Shown: one piece after another, positions 16,925-25,152 of the stretch | Numbering within the stretch: the first letter of the stretch is position 1 | Layout: each line of letters opens with the position of its first letter | DNA from: RGDT01 sp964630925 | GTDB taxonomy: Bacteria > Planctomycetota > Planctomycetia > Gemmatales > Gemmataceae | Assembly: GCA_964630925.1 (NCBI GenBank) | Contig: CAZVZK010000073.1 | Location: 1-51,579, forward strand | Reading direction: 5' to 3' | Length of the DNA: 51,579 bases | Position numbers and translations under genes: made by a program | The notes under the pieces: generated by a model | Told to the model about the DNA's origin: nothing | The model's input: only the letters and a program-made list of their open reading frames with translations | Database searches by the model: none

Positions 16925-18064
16925 ATGACGAGCCCCGAGAGCCTGCCGACGGATCGTGACGGCGTCGAGGCCCTGGTGCGGCGGCGCGGCCCGCTGCCGC
17001 CGCACGAGGCCGCCCTGCTCGTCGCCTCCCTGGCCGACAGGGGCCAGGACGTCCACGCCCTGGGCGCGTCGCTGTACCTGGCGCTGACGGGCCGCCCGGC
17101 GCCCGGCGGGCCGGTGACCGACCTCACGCCCTCCACGCCGCCCGAGCTGGCGGCGATCTGCCTCGTCTGCCTGGAGCAGAAGCCGTCGCGGCGCTACGCC
17201 TCGCCCGCCGAGCTGTCCGCCGCCCTGTGGGCGTACCTGTCACGGCCCGCCCCGCCGCCGCCGCCCCCGCCCGTCCGCTGGGTGATGCCGGCGGGCGTCG
17301 GTGTCCTGGCGCTGTGCCTGCTGCTGGCCGGCGTGTGGGCGGTGTCCGGGCCGCGTTCGCCGGAGAAGCGTGCCGACGTGGGGCCGCCGCGGACCGACGG
17401 GCCTGAGCGGGAGAAGCCCGAGGGCGAGGGGCCGGGGCCGGTTGATGTGAAAGCGGGTGGCGTCGAGCGCGGCCAGATGGGGGGCGAGCTGTCGGTCTTC
17501 GTGACGGAGAAGGCCGGCGGGGCGGCGCGGAACGTCCTGGACCGGCGCGCCAGGCCGCCGGCGGCCGGCGACCTGATTCATCTGGAGATCGAGCTCCTCA
17601 CACCCGCCTACGCTTACGTCCTGTGGATCGACGGCAAGGGGGCCGCCGATGCCATCTACCCGTGGGACCGCCAAGACCCCGACGCGCTGAGGAAGCCCGC
17701 CCCCGCGCGACGGGCGCCGAAGCACTTCCGCCTGCCGTCGGAGGCCGGCGACCATTTCCCGCTGGCCGGGGAGGGGGGGATCGAGACGGTCATCCTCCTC
17801 GCCCGTGAGAGGCCGCTTCCCGCCGACGTGCGTCTGGCGGATCTGCTGGGCACGGTGTCGGCCAGCCCCCGAGAGGCCGGCGCCGTGCCGCGGTATTTCT
17901 CCGTCTCGGGGTCGAAGCACCTGTTCCCCGGCGCGGACATCCGCCTCGATCCGGCGTCCGTCGTCCCCGGCTCGGCGCTGGACCGGGCCCGGCAGTTGAC
18001 CGGCCTGTTCCCCGTCGTCCAGGTCGTCCGGTTCCCGTTTTCGGGCGAGCGGACGAGGCGCTGA
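16925..18064 (+). CDS. Truncated pseudokinase fused to TM helix and DUF4384
   Basis: A 379-residue protein that looks like a shortened relative of its upstream neighbour. Residues about 12-105 resemble only the C-lobe of a Hanks kinase (DVHALGASLYLALTGRPAPG and ICLVCLEQKPSRRYASPAEL). There is no Gly-rich loop, no ATP-binding Lys, no HRD and no DFG, so it cannot phosphorylate. A TM helix (about 119-142) is followed by a charged linker and a DUF4384 domain (about 185-375) with YAYVLWIDGKGAADAIYPWD and LARERPLPADVRLADLL matching the neighbour's domain motif by motif. GAAGG 6 nt before ATG 16925 favours it over GTG 16919. Likely role: a non-catalytic partner or decoy of the adjacent kinase (inference). 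Confidence 0.8.
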   Translation: MTSPESLPTDRDGVEALVRRRGPLPPHEAALLVASLADRGQDVHALGASLYLALTGRPAPGGPVTDLTPSTPPELAAICLVCLEQKPSRRYASPAELSAALWAYLSRPAPPPPPPPVRWVMPAGVGVLALCLLLAGVWAVSGPRSPEKRADVGPPRTDGPEREKPEGEGPGPVDVKAGGVERGQMGGELSVFVTEKAGGAARNVLDRRARPPAAGDLIHLEIELLTPAYAYVLWIDGKGAADAIYPWDRQDPDALRKPAPARRAPKHFRLPSEAGDHFPLAGEGGIETVILLARERPLPADVRLADLLGTVSASPREAGAVPRYFSVSGSKHLFPGADIRLDPASVVPGSALDRARQLTGLFPVVQVVRFPFSGERTRR

Positions 18065-18133
18065 CGCGGCGGGGGTGAGGGCGCCGGGCCTCAAGCCGAG
18101 CCTGGCCCAGGGAGTGCGGCTTCCGTTGGCTTG

Positions 18134-18383
18134 TCACGCCTTGACCTTGCCGCCCGGGAGGGCCGCCAGGTTGGCGAACAGGTGGACGAGCGAGCGCATG
18201 AGGCTCTTCCAGTCGGCCTCGTGCAGGCTCTCGTTGGGCGCGTGAGGGTTCGACCGCGGGTCCTCGATCCCCAGCAGCAGCGCCGGCGCGCCGCCGAACA
18301 GCTCCGCCAGCGGGCCGACGAAGCCGATGGTCCCGCCGGGGACGGGGATGCGGCCCTTGCCCCAGTACAGGCGTGACAGGATG
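18134..18383 (-). pseudogene. Internally deleted copy of the M20 peptidase 3' end
   Basis: 18134-18343 matches 19868-20077 with about five substitutions. 18340-18383 then matches about 20533-20576. The roughly 450 bases in between are missing, and the joint sits in a shared GCCG. The deletion keeps the reading frame (ILSRLYWGKGRIPVPG joined to GTIGFVGPLAELFGG) and the normal stop, but there is no start codon or N-terminus. Several of the differences from the intact gene are synonymous or conservative, so the piece may come from a diverged paralogue rather than a brand-new copy. Confidence 0.9.
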
Positions 18384-18399
18384 CGGCGTCCGGGGCGAT

Positions 18400-18512
18400 C
18401 TACTTCAGGGCTGCTGCGGCGGCCTCCCGCACGGCCGGGTGGTACGCGAGCAGGTCCACGAGCGCTGGCACCGCCGGCCTGATGTCGCGGTCGATCCTCC
18501 CACGCGTCTGAA
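18400..18512 (-). pseudogene. HEAT-repeat protein C-terminal fragment
   Basis: On the minus strand a short frame ends DIRPAVPALVDLLAYHPAVR, then EAAAAALK and TAG (18400-18402). This is the usual ending of a HEAT-repeat protein. No start codon, and the frame loses similarity upstream of about 18512. It directly abuts the M20 fragment, in keeping with repeated insertion or deletion in this stretch. Confidence 0.4.
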
Positions 18513-18647
18513 TGCCCTTGCCCCGGAGTAACCGTTCACCCGACCTGTGAAGTTAGACAAAATGAGACGTGGAGGGCGGCCACGGCACGGGAGTGGGTGG
18601 CCTGACCACTCGCCGTGAAATGACAATACCGCAGTGAATTTGCGTTG

Positions 18648-18749
18648 CAGGGGGGTGCCTGGGGGGGTGCAATGCAATGCAATTCGCCCCACCCCGGCCA
18701 CTCCACCCGTCCACTTCCGTCTAATTCCCACCACCGCCTGGTCGGTTAC
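18648..18749 (+). repeat. Dispersed repeat, copy 1 (IS630-like element end)
   Basis: About 102 bp that match the minus strand of 51472-51572 at roughly 80 percent by eye. The stretch starts at a G-rich tract with TGCAATGCAATGCAAT and ends at GCCTGGTCGGTTAC. In copy 2 the match runs on into a transposase-like frame. Here it stops at 18749, so this copy is a truncated end. Confidence 0.75.
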
Positions 18750-18950
18750 GCCCCGGAATCCGCCGAGTGCGTGAGTGGGGGCCGCGGCCGCGTTCTTGTC
18801 ACCGGGGCCGGCGATCGCAATGAGGGGGTGAACGACGAGAGAGTGTTCCTTCCAACCGACGTGATCGCACAGGCATCCTACTCGGTGGAGGCTCGCCGCG
18901 TAGGCGCGGCGGCGGCCGGGGTGGTATCATGACCGACAGGGGAGGCCCCG

Positions 18951-19784
18951 ATGAGCGAGCAGCGTCAGTGGCACCGGCTGTTCGGGGCGGCGTGGATGGA
19001 CCGCGTTCACGCTCAGCCGATCACCGTCGAGGTCGAGAAGGACCTCTCGCTCCAGCAGCAGAGGCTCGACGTGCTGCTGGTGCGGGCCACGGAGGACAGG
19101 CCGATCACCATCGAGCTGCCCGACGGGTTCGACGACTTCGGGCGGCACAACCTCATCACGTTCAAGACCTACCGGGAGACGCTGACGGGCTACTCTCTCA
19201 ACGAGCTGATCGGCCACTACGTCGCCTACCGCAAGTTCGTGAGCGACAACCCCGACGACCTCTTGCCCGAGACGGACTTCCGCCTCTATGCCGTCAGCGC
19301 CCGTTACCCGCAGGCGCTGGCGTCGCGGCGGCCGCTTCGGGAGCTGTCGGCGGGGGTCTACGAGTCGGAACATCACAGCGGCACGCTCCGGGTGATCGTC
19401 CCGTCGCAGCTCCCGCGCGTGGAGCGCAACGCCCTGCTGGTGCTGTTCGCGGCCAGCAGGGATCAGGTGGAATGGGCGGCGCGCACCTACGAGCTCCGGT
19501 CGCCCGCCGCCACCGGCCTACTGCGGGAATTGTTCAAGGGATACCAGAAGGAGGGAATGCCGATGCCGTACACGCTCGAGGACTTCCGGAGGGACGCCAA
19601 GAAGAGCCTCTTGGAGGATCTGACCATAGAGGAACGCCTGGAGGGCGTCCCCGTCGAGAAACGCCTGGAAGGGGTGCCCGCGGAGAAGCGTCTGGAGGGC
19701 CTGTCGCCGGAGGAGGAGGAAGAGCTGCTCCGCCGTCTGCTGGCGAAACACCCCCAAACACCGCCCGAGGCGCCGAAGCCCTGA
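18951..19784 (+). CDS. Rpn/PD-(D/E)XK-like family protein with tandem C-terminal repeats
   Basis: A 277-residue protein from ATG 18951 (GGGGAGG at about 18940-18946). The N-terminus (QWHRLFGAAWMDRVH, then VEVEKDLSLQQQRLDVLLVR) resembles proteins I recall in planctomycetes and cyanobacteria annotated as Rpn-type recombination-promoting nuclease or transposase. The E..D...Q.LDV..V spacing would fit a PD-(D/E)XK core, but I cannot confirm active-site residues. The C-terminus carries three near-copies of the unit (E)KRLEGV/LP (about residues 225-255) and an acidic EEEEELLRRLL helix, typical of these proteins. It stands alone after the gene graveyard and may itself be mobile-element related. Confidence 0.65.
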   Translation: MSEQRQWHRLFGAAWMDRVHAQPITVEVEKDLSLQQQRLDVLLVRATEDRPITIELPDGFDDFGRHNLITFKTYRETLTGYSLNELIGHYVAYRKFVSDNPDDLLPETDFRLYAVSARYPQALASRRPLRELSAGVYESEHHSGTLRVIVPSQLPRVERNALLVLFAASRDQVEWAARTYELRSPAATGLLRELFKGYQKEGMPMPYTLEDFRRDAKKSLLEDLTIEERLEGVPVEKRLEGVPAEKRLEGLSPEEEEELLRRLLAKHPQTPPEAPKP

Positions 19785-19822
19785 CACGCCGCCGGCCGGG
19801 GAGACAATCGCCCGCGCCAGGA

Positions 19823-19845
19823 AGCGGCCCCCGTCAGGGGCCGCT
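19823..19845. terminator. Hairpin between convergent genes
   Basis: Perfect 9-bp stem AGCGGCCCC / GGGGCCGCT with loop CGTCA, between the stops at 19784 (+) and 19868 (-). No T-run follows, so it would be an atypical, possibly bidirectional terminator. Confidence 0.5.
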
Positions 19846-19867
19846 CGCCTGGGGGAGACGCGGGGCG

Positions 19868-21283
19868 TCACGCCTTGACCTTGCCGCCCGGGAGGGCCGC
19901 CAGGTTGGCGAACAGGTGGACGAGCGAGCGCATGAGGCTCTTCCAGTCGGCCTCGTGCAGGCTCTCGTTGGGCGCGTGCGGGTTCGACTGCGGGTCCTCG
20001 ATCCCCAGCAGCAGCGCCGGCGCCCCGCCGAACAGATCCGCCAGCGGGCCGACGAACCCGATGGTCCCGCCGCAGCCGATCATCGCCGGCTTCGCCTTGT
20101 AGCCCTGCTCAAGCGACATCAGCGCCGCGTCGAACGCCGGGCCGGCGGGGTCGGTCATCCACCAGTCCACCGAGCCGGCCGGCTTCACCGTCACCTGCAC
20201 GCCCCACGGCGGGTCCTTCGTCAGGTGCGACTTGATCTGCTCGTAGGTCTGGGCCGCGTCCATGTCCGGCACGATGCGGCACGACACGATGGCCCGCGCA
20301 CGCGGCAGCACCTGATTCGACACCTGCTTGATCGAGCTGGCCTCCTGCGCGATCACCGTGATCGACGGCAGCCGCGTCGTCGCCTCGTTGATGCCCACGC
20401 CCTCCGGCGTCGCGAACGACACCCCATCCAGGATGCCCATGTCCTTGCGCCACTTGCCCTCGTCCTCCGGCAGCGCCTTCAGGGCGGCCCGCTCCTTGGC
20501 CGACAGGGGCCGCACCTTGTCGTAAAGGCCGGGGACGGGGATGCGGCCCTTGCCCCAGTACAGGCGGGACAGGATGACGTTCAGGGCCACCGCGGCGTCG
20601 GCCAGGGCGCCGCCGGCCATGCCGGAATGCACGGGCATCTGGGCGCTCTGCACCTCGACCTCGGCGGCGACGATGCCGCGCAGGGCGTAGGTGATGCTGG
20701 GGAGGCCGGCCTCGATGTTCTCGGTGTCGAAGACGACGATCACGTCGGACTTGAGGCGGTCCTTCTCCTTGGCGAAGAAGCCGAGGAGGTTCTTGGAGCC
20801 GACCTCCTCCTCGCCCTCGACCAGCATCTTGACGTTGACGGGCAGCTTGCCGTGCGTCTTGAGGTACGCGGCGATGGGGCCGAGCTGGGCGGTGATGGCG
20901 CCCTTGTCGTCGGCGGAGCCGCGCCCGAAGAGCCGTCCATCTCTTCGGGTGAGTTTGAACGGGTCGGCCTGCTGCCACTTCACGGAGCCGACGTCGTTGA
21001 CGGGCTGCACGTCGTGGTGGGCGTAGAGGAAGACGGTGGGCTTGCCGGGGGCGCCGAGCCACTCGCCGTAGGCGTAGGGGTTGGAGTCGGTGGTCTTGAG
21101 GACCGTGACGTTCTGCAGGCCGGCGTCGCGCATCTGCTTGCAGACGAGGTCCGCGCACGCCTGGATCTCGTCCTGATGTTCGCCGTCGGTGCTGATGCTC
21201 TGGACGGCGACGAGGGCCGCCAGGTCGGCCACGAGGGCCTCGTGGTTCTGCTCAAGCCAGCCGAGGACAGCCGCGTCGCTCAT
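19868..21283 (-). CDS. M20-family dipeptidase/peptidase
   Basis: A 471-residue zinc-dependent M20 metallopeptidase (PepV/CNDP2-like), removing residues from dipeptides or small peptides in the cytoplasm. Visible features: YAHHDVQP (metal-binding HxD at the end of the first strand), the RGSADDKG motif with the bridging Asp, LVEGEEEVGS with the catalytic Glu pair, and FDTENIEAGLPSITYALRG. The lid domain spans about 190-350, and SNPHAPNESLHEADW holds the final His ligand. Full length for the family. ATG 21283 follows GGAGGGAG at the right distance. A broken second copy of the 3' end sits 1.5 kb away at 18134-18383. Confidence 0.93.
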   Translation of the reverse strand: MSDAAVLGWLEQNHEALVADLAALVAVQSISTDGEHQDEIQACADLVCKQMRDAGLQNVTVLKTTDSNPYAYGEWLGAPGKPTVFLYAHHDVQPVNDVGSVKWQQADPFKLTRRDGRLFGRGSADDKGAITAQLGPIAAYLKTHGKLPVNVKMLVEGEEEVGSKNLLGFFAKEKDRLKSDVIVVFDTENIEAGLPSITYALRGIVAAEVEVQSAQMPVHSGMAGGALADAAVALNVILSRLYWGKGRIPVPGLYDKVRPLSAKERAALKALPEDEGKWRKDMGILDGVSFATPEGVGINEATTRLPSITVIAQEASSIKQVSNQVLPRARAIVSCRIVPDMDAAQTYEQIKSHLTKDPPWGVQVTVKPAGSVDWWMTDPAGPAFDAALMSLEQGYKAKPAMIGCGGTIGFVGPLADLFGGAPALLLGIEDPQSNPHAPNESLHEADWKSLMRSLVHLFANLAALPGGKVKA

Positions 21284-21348
21284 GATCGTCTCCCTCCGGG
21301 GCATCGCGGACAGTGTAGGGAGGAGGCCCCTCCGGAGCCATTCGGCAC

Positions 21349-21376
21349 TTGCGTGGTGTCACGATGGTGCTATAAT
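21349..21376 (+). promoter_or_regulatory. Promoter of the XRE regulator gene
   Basis: A perfect TATAAT (-10) at 21371-21376, with a weak TTGCGT (-35) at 21349-21354 and 16-nt spacing, about 25 nt before ATG 21401. Confidence 0.55.
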
Positions 21377-21398
21377 GCCCTGAATGACGGAGGGCATT
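21374..21398 (+). promoter_or_regulatory. Inverted repeat overlapping -10 and ribosome binding site
   Basis: Perfect 8-bp arms AATGCCCT (21374-21381) and AGGGCATT (21391-21398) surround GAATGACGG and include the Shine-Dalgarno GGAGGG. The placement between the -10 box and the start codon suits an autoregulatory operator for the encoded XRE protein (inference). Confidence 0.45.
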
Positions 21399-21400
21399 CG

Positions 21401-21727
21401 ATGAAGCTGAAGAAGGCGTTGGCGAGGCGGATCAAGACGCTGCGCGAGGCGTCGGGGCTGTCGCAGCAGGAGGTGGCGACGAAGGGCGACCTCAGCCTCT
21501 CGCTGGTCTCCAAGCTGGAGCAGGGCAAGAAGGGCGACCCGAGGGCGAGCAGCCTGCTGGCGCTGGCCGTCGCGCTGGGCGTGACGCCCGGCCAGCTCCT
21601 GGACGACCTGTTCCCGCCCTCGGCCGACAAGGCCGAGGCCGGCGAGAAGCCCGAGGGGGAGAAGGCCGAGAAGCGGAAGAAGAAGGCGCGGCCTGAGAAG
21701 GAGAAGAAGCGCAAGAAGGCGTCGTGA
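21401..21727 (+). CDS. XRE-family HTH regulator with Lys/Glu-rich tail
   Basis: A 108-residue protein. Residues about 5-65 are a Cro/C1-type helix-turn-helix (IKTLREASGLSQQEVATKGD, then LSLSLVSKLEQGKKG and LLALAVALGVTPGQLLDDLF). The last 40 residues are almost entirely Lys, Glu and Arg, a histone-like basic/acidic tail that could add non-specific DNA binding. GGAGGG lies 7 nt before the ATG. The promoter has an ideal TATAAT and an inverted repeat around the transcription start, which suggests self-repression. No partner toxin is adjacent; the next gene is a PilZ protein with its own promoter. Confidence 0.88.
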   Translation: MKLKKALARRIKTLREASGLSQQEVATKGDLSLSLVSKLEQGKKGDPRASSLLALAVALGVTPGQLLDDLFPPSADKAEAGEKPEGEKAEKRKKKARPEKEKKRKKAS

Positions 21728-21738
21728 GCCGCCCCCGT

Positions 21739-21767
21739 TTGACAGCCCCCCCGGCCCGGCCTACAGT
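21739..21767 (+). promoter_or_regulatory. Consensus sigma70 promoter of the PilZ gene
   Basis: TTGACA (21739-21744), 17-nt spacer, TACAGT (21762-21767), 34 nt before ATG 21802. The -35 box is a perfect consensus match. Confidence 0.7.
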
Positions 21768-21801
21768 TGAGCAGGGCCGGCACGTCCTCGGAGGGGTTGC
21801 T

Positions 21802-22515
21802 ATGTTCGCGCGAGCCTTGGCGTCCTGGGGCCGTCTGCTGGGCTTCGGCCCGGCGGAAGGGGCCGACGAGGAGGAACGCCGCGCCTGGGGCCGGGCCCCC
21901 TGCGACGTGCCGACGCGCGTCCGGCCCGCCAGCGCGGCCTCGGCGGCGTGGGAGGACGTCCGCGTCCGCAACGTCTCGCAGGGCGGCATCGGGCTGCAAT
22001 GCCCGTCCGCCCACACGCCCGGGTCTCTGCTGAGCATCACCGTGCCCGGCGCCGGCGAGGACGCCGAGGTGCTGGCCTGTGTCGTCCGCTGCGACACGCT
22101 GTCCACGGGCGATTACTCCGTTGGCTGCACGTTCGCCGCCGTCCTCGACGACCACGACCTGGCCCGCTTCGGCGCCCGCCGGGCCCCCGGCGACGGGGAC
22201 GACAAGCGGAGCTGGAAGCGTTTCCCGTGCAAGGCGCACGCGTTCATCCAGAAGGTGCGCGCCCGCGAGCCGGCCCCGGTGCGTGCCGCCGTCGTCAACG
22301 ACATCTCCGCGGGCGGCCTGGCCGTCGAGGCCGAGGGCGACCTGCAGGTCGGCGACCTGGTGCAGATCGACCTGATCCGCGACGACGAGACGCTGTTCAG
22401 CACGCTGGCGAGCGTCGTGCGCGTGGGGGCCGGCCACGCCGCCGGCAGGCGTCTGGTCGGCGCCAACTTCATCGGCGAGCTGCCGGAGGACCGCCTCGCC
22501 CGCCTCATGGAGTGA
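21802..22515 (+). CDS. Tandem PilZ-domain protein
   Basis: A 237-residue protein from ATG 21802, preceded by GGAGGGG. Two PilZ-like beta-barrels are visible. The first (about residues 30-125) has an Arg-rich start (RRAWGRAPCDVPTRV) and VRNVSQGGIGLQC. The second (about 133-235) starts KRSWKRFPCKAHAF and has VNDISAGGLAVEAEG. These match the (R/K)xxxR and (D/N)xSxxG signature of c-di-GMP receptors, although in repeat 1 the Asp is Asn and in repeat 2 the first Arg pair is KR/KR. It probably senses c-di-GMP in the cytoplasm, but there is no diguanylate cyclase or effector beside it. A consensus promoter drives it. Confidence 0.85.
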   Translation: MFARALASWGRLLGFGPAEGADEEERRAWGRAPCDVPTRVRPASAASAAWEDVRVRNVSQGGIGLQCPSAHTPGSLLSITVPGAGEDAEVLACVVRCDTLSTGDYSVGCTFAAVLDDHDLARFGARRAPGDGDDKRSWKRFPCKAHAFIQKVRAREPAPVRAAVVNDISAGGLAVEAEGDLQVGDLVQIDLIRDDETLFSTLASVVRVGAGHAAGRRLVGANFIGELPEDRLARLME

Positions 22516-22549
22516 CGGCGCGGCCAGTGAACCGATCAAGAAGAGGTGT

Positions 22550-22673
22550 CCACGGATCACACGGATCTCACGGATCAAAGCAGAAGACAGGCAGGCAGGC
22601 GGAAGACCTCATGTCTTCTGCCTGCCTGCTTCGATTATTCTGCGTTCTTCCGTGAACTCCTTGGAATCCGTGG
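22550..22673. repeat. Nested inverted repeats between convergent genes
   Basis: Outer arms CCACGGATC (22550-22558) and GAATCCGTGG (22664-22673) enclose ACGGATC direct repeats and a strong inner hairpin. The inner hairpin has 17-bp arms 22591-22607 and 22613-22629 with one G-T pair and loop CTCAT. It lies between the stops of the PilZ and HtrA genes, so it could end transcription in both directions; no T-run. Confidence 0.65.
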
Positions 22674-22699
22674 GTTGCTTCTCTCTTCTCGCCTTCCGG

Positions 22700-24088
22700 T
22701 CACTCGGCGCTGATCCAGCCGCGGTGGATCTGCCCGCCCCGCAGGATGTAGAACTGCAGCGCGTTGCCCGGCGCCCAGTCGGGGTGCGTCAGGACGTAGT
22801 GGACGTTGTCGGGCACCAGCATCTCCCACTGGTGCTTCTCGGAGCCCCCGATGCCCAGGCCGATCAGGACGTCGCCCCGGCGGATGCCCGCCTTCGCCGC
22901 CGGCCCCTCGCCCCGCACGTCGGCGATCAGCAGGCCGCCCTTCAGCTTCGGGTGCGTCCGCGTCACCTCGGCGGCCCCGGCCAACGCCTCCACCTTGAGG
23001 CCGACCTTGCGCCACGACAGGCTGCCGCCCATCGCCGGGAGGCCCGGACGCTCCTCGCCGTCCGCCAGCGCCTCCAGCGTCAGGTCGGCCGACTTGTCGG
23101 CCGAGCCCCGGCGCACCACCAGCGCGACCTTGCGGCCGGCCTCGACGCCCAGGATCGCCCGCTGCACGTCCAGCGAGGACAGGGCGCGGTGCCCGCCGAC
23201 CTTGACGACCTCGTCGCCGGCCCGCAGGCCCGCCCGCGCCGCCGCGCCGTCCGCCTTCTCCAGCACCACCCGCCGCGACGCCACGGTGTCCGCCACGTCG
23301 TCGCGCAGCGTCAATCCGGGGTCGGCCACGCCGGCCCGCGCCCGCTCCTGGGCCAGCATGCGCGACGCCACCTGGATCATCGTGTCCACCGGGATGGCGA
23401 ACCCGATGCCCTGCGCCCCCGCCCGGATGGCCACGTTCACGCCCACCAGCTCGCCGTCCATGTTGACGAGCGGCCCGCCGGAGTTGCCGGGGTTGATGGC
23501 CGCGTCCGTCTGGATCAGCGAGCGGTAACGCACCTCGCGGTTGAGGGTCACGTCACGCCCCACGGCGCTCACCACGCCCACGGTGACCGTGTGGTCGTAG
23601 CCGTAGGCGTTGCCGACGGCGATGACGGCCTCGCCGACCTCGACGTCCTTGGCGGTGCCCAGCGGCATGGTGGGGAGGGCCTTGGCCGGGTTGATCTTGA
23701 TCAGGGCCAGGTCGTTCTCGGTGTCGCGGGCCAGGATGCGGGCGATGGAGGTGGTCCCGTCGGCGAGGCGCACACGCAGCGTGCTGACGTCGTCCACGAC
23801 GTGCTGGTTCGTGATGATGTAGCCGCGCGGGTCGATGATGATCCCCGTCCCCATCCCGTTGACGCGGTTCTGGGCGGGGGAGGTGGAGTACAGGTCTTCG
23901 GACCCGGCCCGGACGGAGCGCTCGCTGTGGATGTTGACGACGGCGTCCTTGATCTTCTTGACCACGCCGACGACGGGGGACGAGCGGGGATTCCAGCCGC
24001 GGGGCGGGGGCGTCTGCGCGCGGGCGGGCACGGAGATGAGCGCGGCCCCCAGGGCGAACGCGGCGAGGAAGGTCCGATGTTTCGTCAT
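22700..24088 (-). CDS. HtrA/DegP-like serine protease with PDZ domains
   Basis: A 462-residue exported protease. It has a signal peptide (residues 1-24, ending VPARA) and a trypsin-like domain at about 45-250. The triad is complete: His in IITNQHVVD, Asp in DTENDLALIKI, Ser in INPGNSGGPLVN. A first PDZ domain follows at about 255-345 (AGLRAGDEVVKVGGHRALSS) and a second PDZ-like domain at about 365-460 (KLKGGLLIADVRGEGPAAKA). It would degrade or refold damaged envelope proteins in the periplasm. ATG 24088 is preceded by GAGAGG. The WD40 gene upstream on the same strand is 176 nt away. Confidence 0.93.
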   Translation of the reverse strand: MTKHRTFLAAFALGAALISVPARAQTPPPRGWNPRSSPVVGVVKKIKDAVVNIHSERSVRAGSEDLYSTSPAQNRVNGMGTGIIIDPRGYIITNQHVVDDVSTLRVRLADGTTSIARILARDTENDLALIKINPAKALPTMPLGTAKDVEVGEAVIAVGNAYGYDHTVTVGVVSAVGRDVTLNREVRYRSLIQTDAAINPGNSGGPLVNMDGELVGVNVAIRAGAQGIGFAIPVDTMIQVASRMLAQERARAGVADPGLTLRDDVADTVASRRVVLEKADGAAARAGLRAGDEVVKVGGHRALSSLDVQRAILGVEAGRKVALVVRRGSADKSADLTLEALADGEERPGLPAMGGSLSWRKVGLKVEALAGAAEVTRTHPKLKGGLLIADVRGEGPAAKAGIRRGDVLIGLGIGGSEKHQWEMLVPDNVHYVLTHPDWAPGNALQFYILRGGQIHRGWISAE

Positions 24089-24264
24089 GGCGCCTCTCAG
24101 TTGGTGGGCGGGCCGCGATGGACCGGGACGCCTGTAACCATCGGCCCGCCGCGTCGCGGCGCTGGAAACCGAAACACCCCGGCGGGCCGCTTGACGGGGC
24201 GCCGAGGTGGAGGGACGCCAAACACTCGCGCGGCAACGCCTGGGCAAGATGGGGGGGCTGGGGG

Positions 24265-25152
24265 TCAGCCGTCCGCCGGGTCGAGGTCCCACAGGAAGAT
24301 CCGCCCGTCCTCCGCGCCGGCGGCGGCGGTCATGCCGTCGGGCGACACCGCCAGCGACAGCAGGCGCCCCGCGCCCCAGTCGTAGGCGTTGATCAGCCGC
24401 CCCACGCGGGCGTCCCACAGCCGGGCCGTCCCGTCCCACCCCGCCGAGACGAGGCCGCGGCCGTCCGGGCAGAACGCCACGCGCGACACCGGGCCGGTGT
24501 GGCCGTCCAGCGTGCCGAACACCCTCTGCTGGTCGAGACGCCACAGGATGACCTTGCCGTCGTCGCCGCCGGAGGCGAGCATCTTGCCGCCGGCCGCGGC
24601 GTCCGCCGTACGAACCCAGTCGGAGTGCCCGGCGAGGGACCCCTGTTTCTGCCCCCAGGTGGTGGACCACAGCGCCAGCCCGCGGTCGTGGCTGGCGGTC
24701 ACGAGTGTCTTGGCGTCCGGCGTGAAGGCGACGGCGGAGACCGGCCAGCGGTGGGCGCGGATCGTCAGCGGGCTCTTGTCGTCCGGCGAGCGGATGAGGC
24801 GGACGGTCCCGTCGCCGGAGCCCGCCGCGAGGGCGCCGTCGGAGGCGTAGGCGAGTGACCACGCCCCGCCGGCGTGCCCGCTGTACATGTGCTTCTGCTT
24901 CCGCTGCTTGACCGACCACACGCGGACGGTGTCGTCCCACGCCGCCGAGGCGATCTCCTCGCCGTCCGGGCTGAACGTGATGGCCCGCACCCAGTCGGCG
25001 TGGCCTTCGAGGGAGTACAGGGGGGCGCGGCGTTCGCCGTCGAGGCCCCATACCATGACGGTGTGCCCGTCGCCGCCGGACGCGAGTGAACCGCCGTCGG
25101 GGCTGTACGCCAGGCAGCGGACCGGCTCCTTGTGCTTGACCAGCAGGCGCAT
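24265..25152 (-). CDS. WD40-repeat beta-propeller protein
   Basis: A 295-residue protein made almost entirely of seven WD40 units of about 42 residues. Repeating signatures include VRCLAYSPDGGSLASGGDG, VRAITFSPDGEEIASAAWDD, VSAVAFTPDAKTLVTASHD and VSRVAFCPDGRGLVSAGWDG, each ending in xVxxW or xLW. No signal peptide, so a cytoplasmic seven-bladed scaffold for protein interactions. GGGAGG 9 nt upstream fixes ATG 25152; longer frames upstream lack propeller sequence. Confidence 0.92.
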   Translation of the reverse strand: MRLLVKHKEPVRCLAYSPDGGSLASGGDGHTVMVWGLDGERRAPLYSLEGHADWVRAITFSPDGEEIASAAWDDTVRVWSVKQRKQKHMYSGHAGGAWSLAYASDGALAAGSGDGTVRLIRSPDDKSPLTIRAHRWPVSAVAFTPDAKTLVTASHDRGLALWSTTWGQKQGSLAGHSDWVRTADAAAGGKMLASGGDDGKVILWRLDQQRVFGTLDGHTGPVSRVAFCPDGRGLVSAGWDGTARLWDARVGRLINAYDWGAGRLLSLAVSPDGMTAAAGAEDGRIFLWDLDPADG

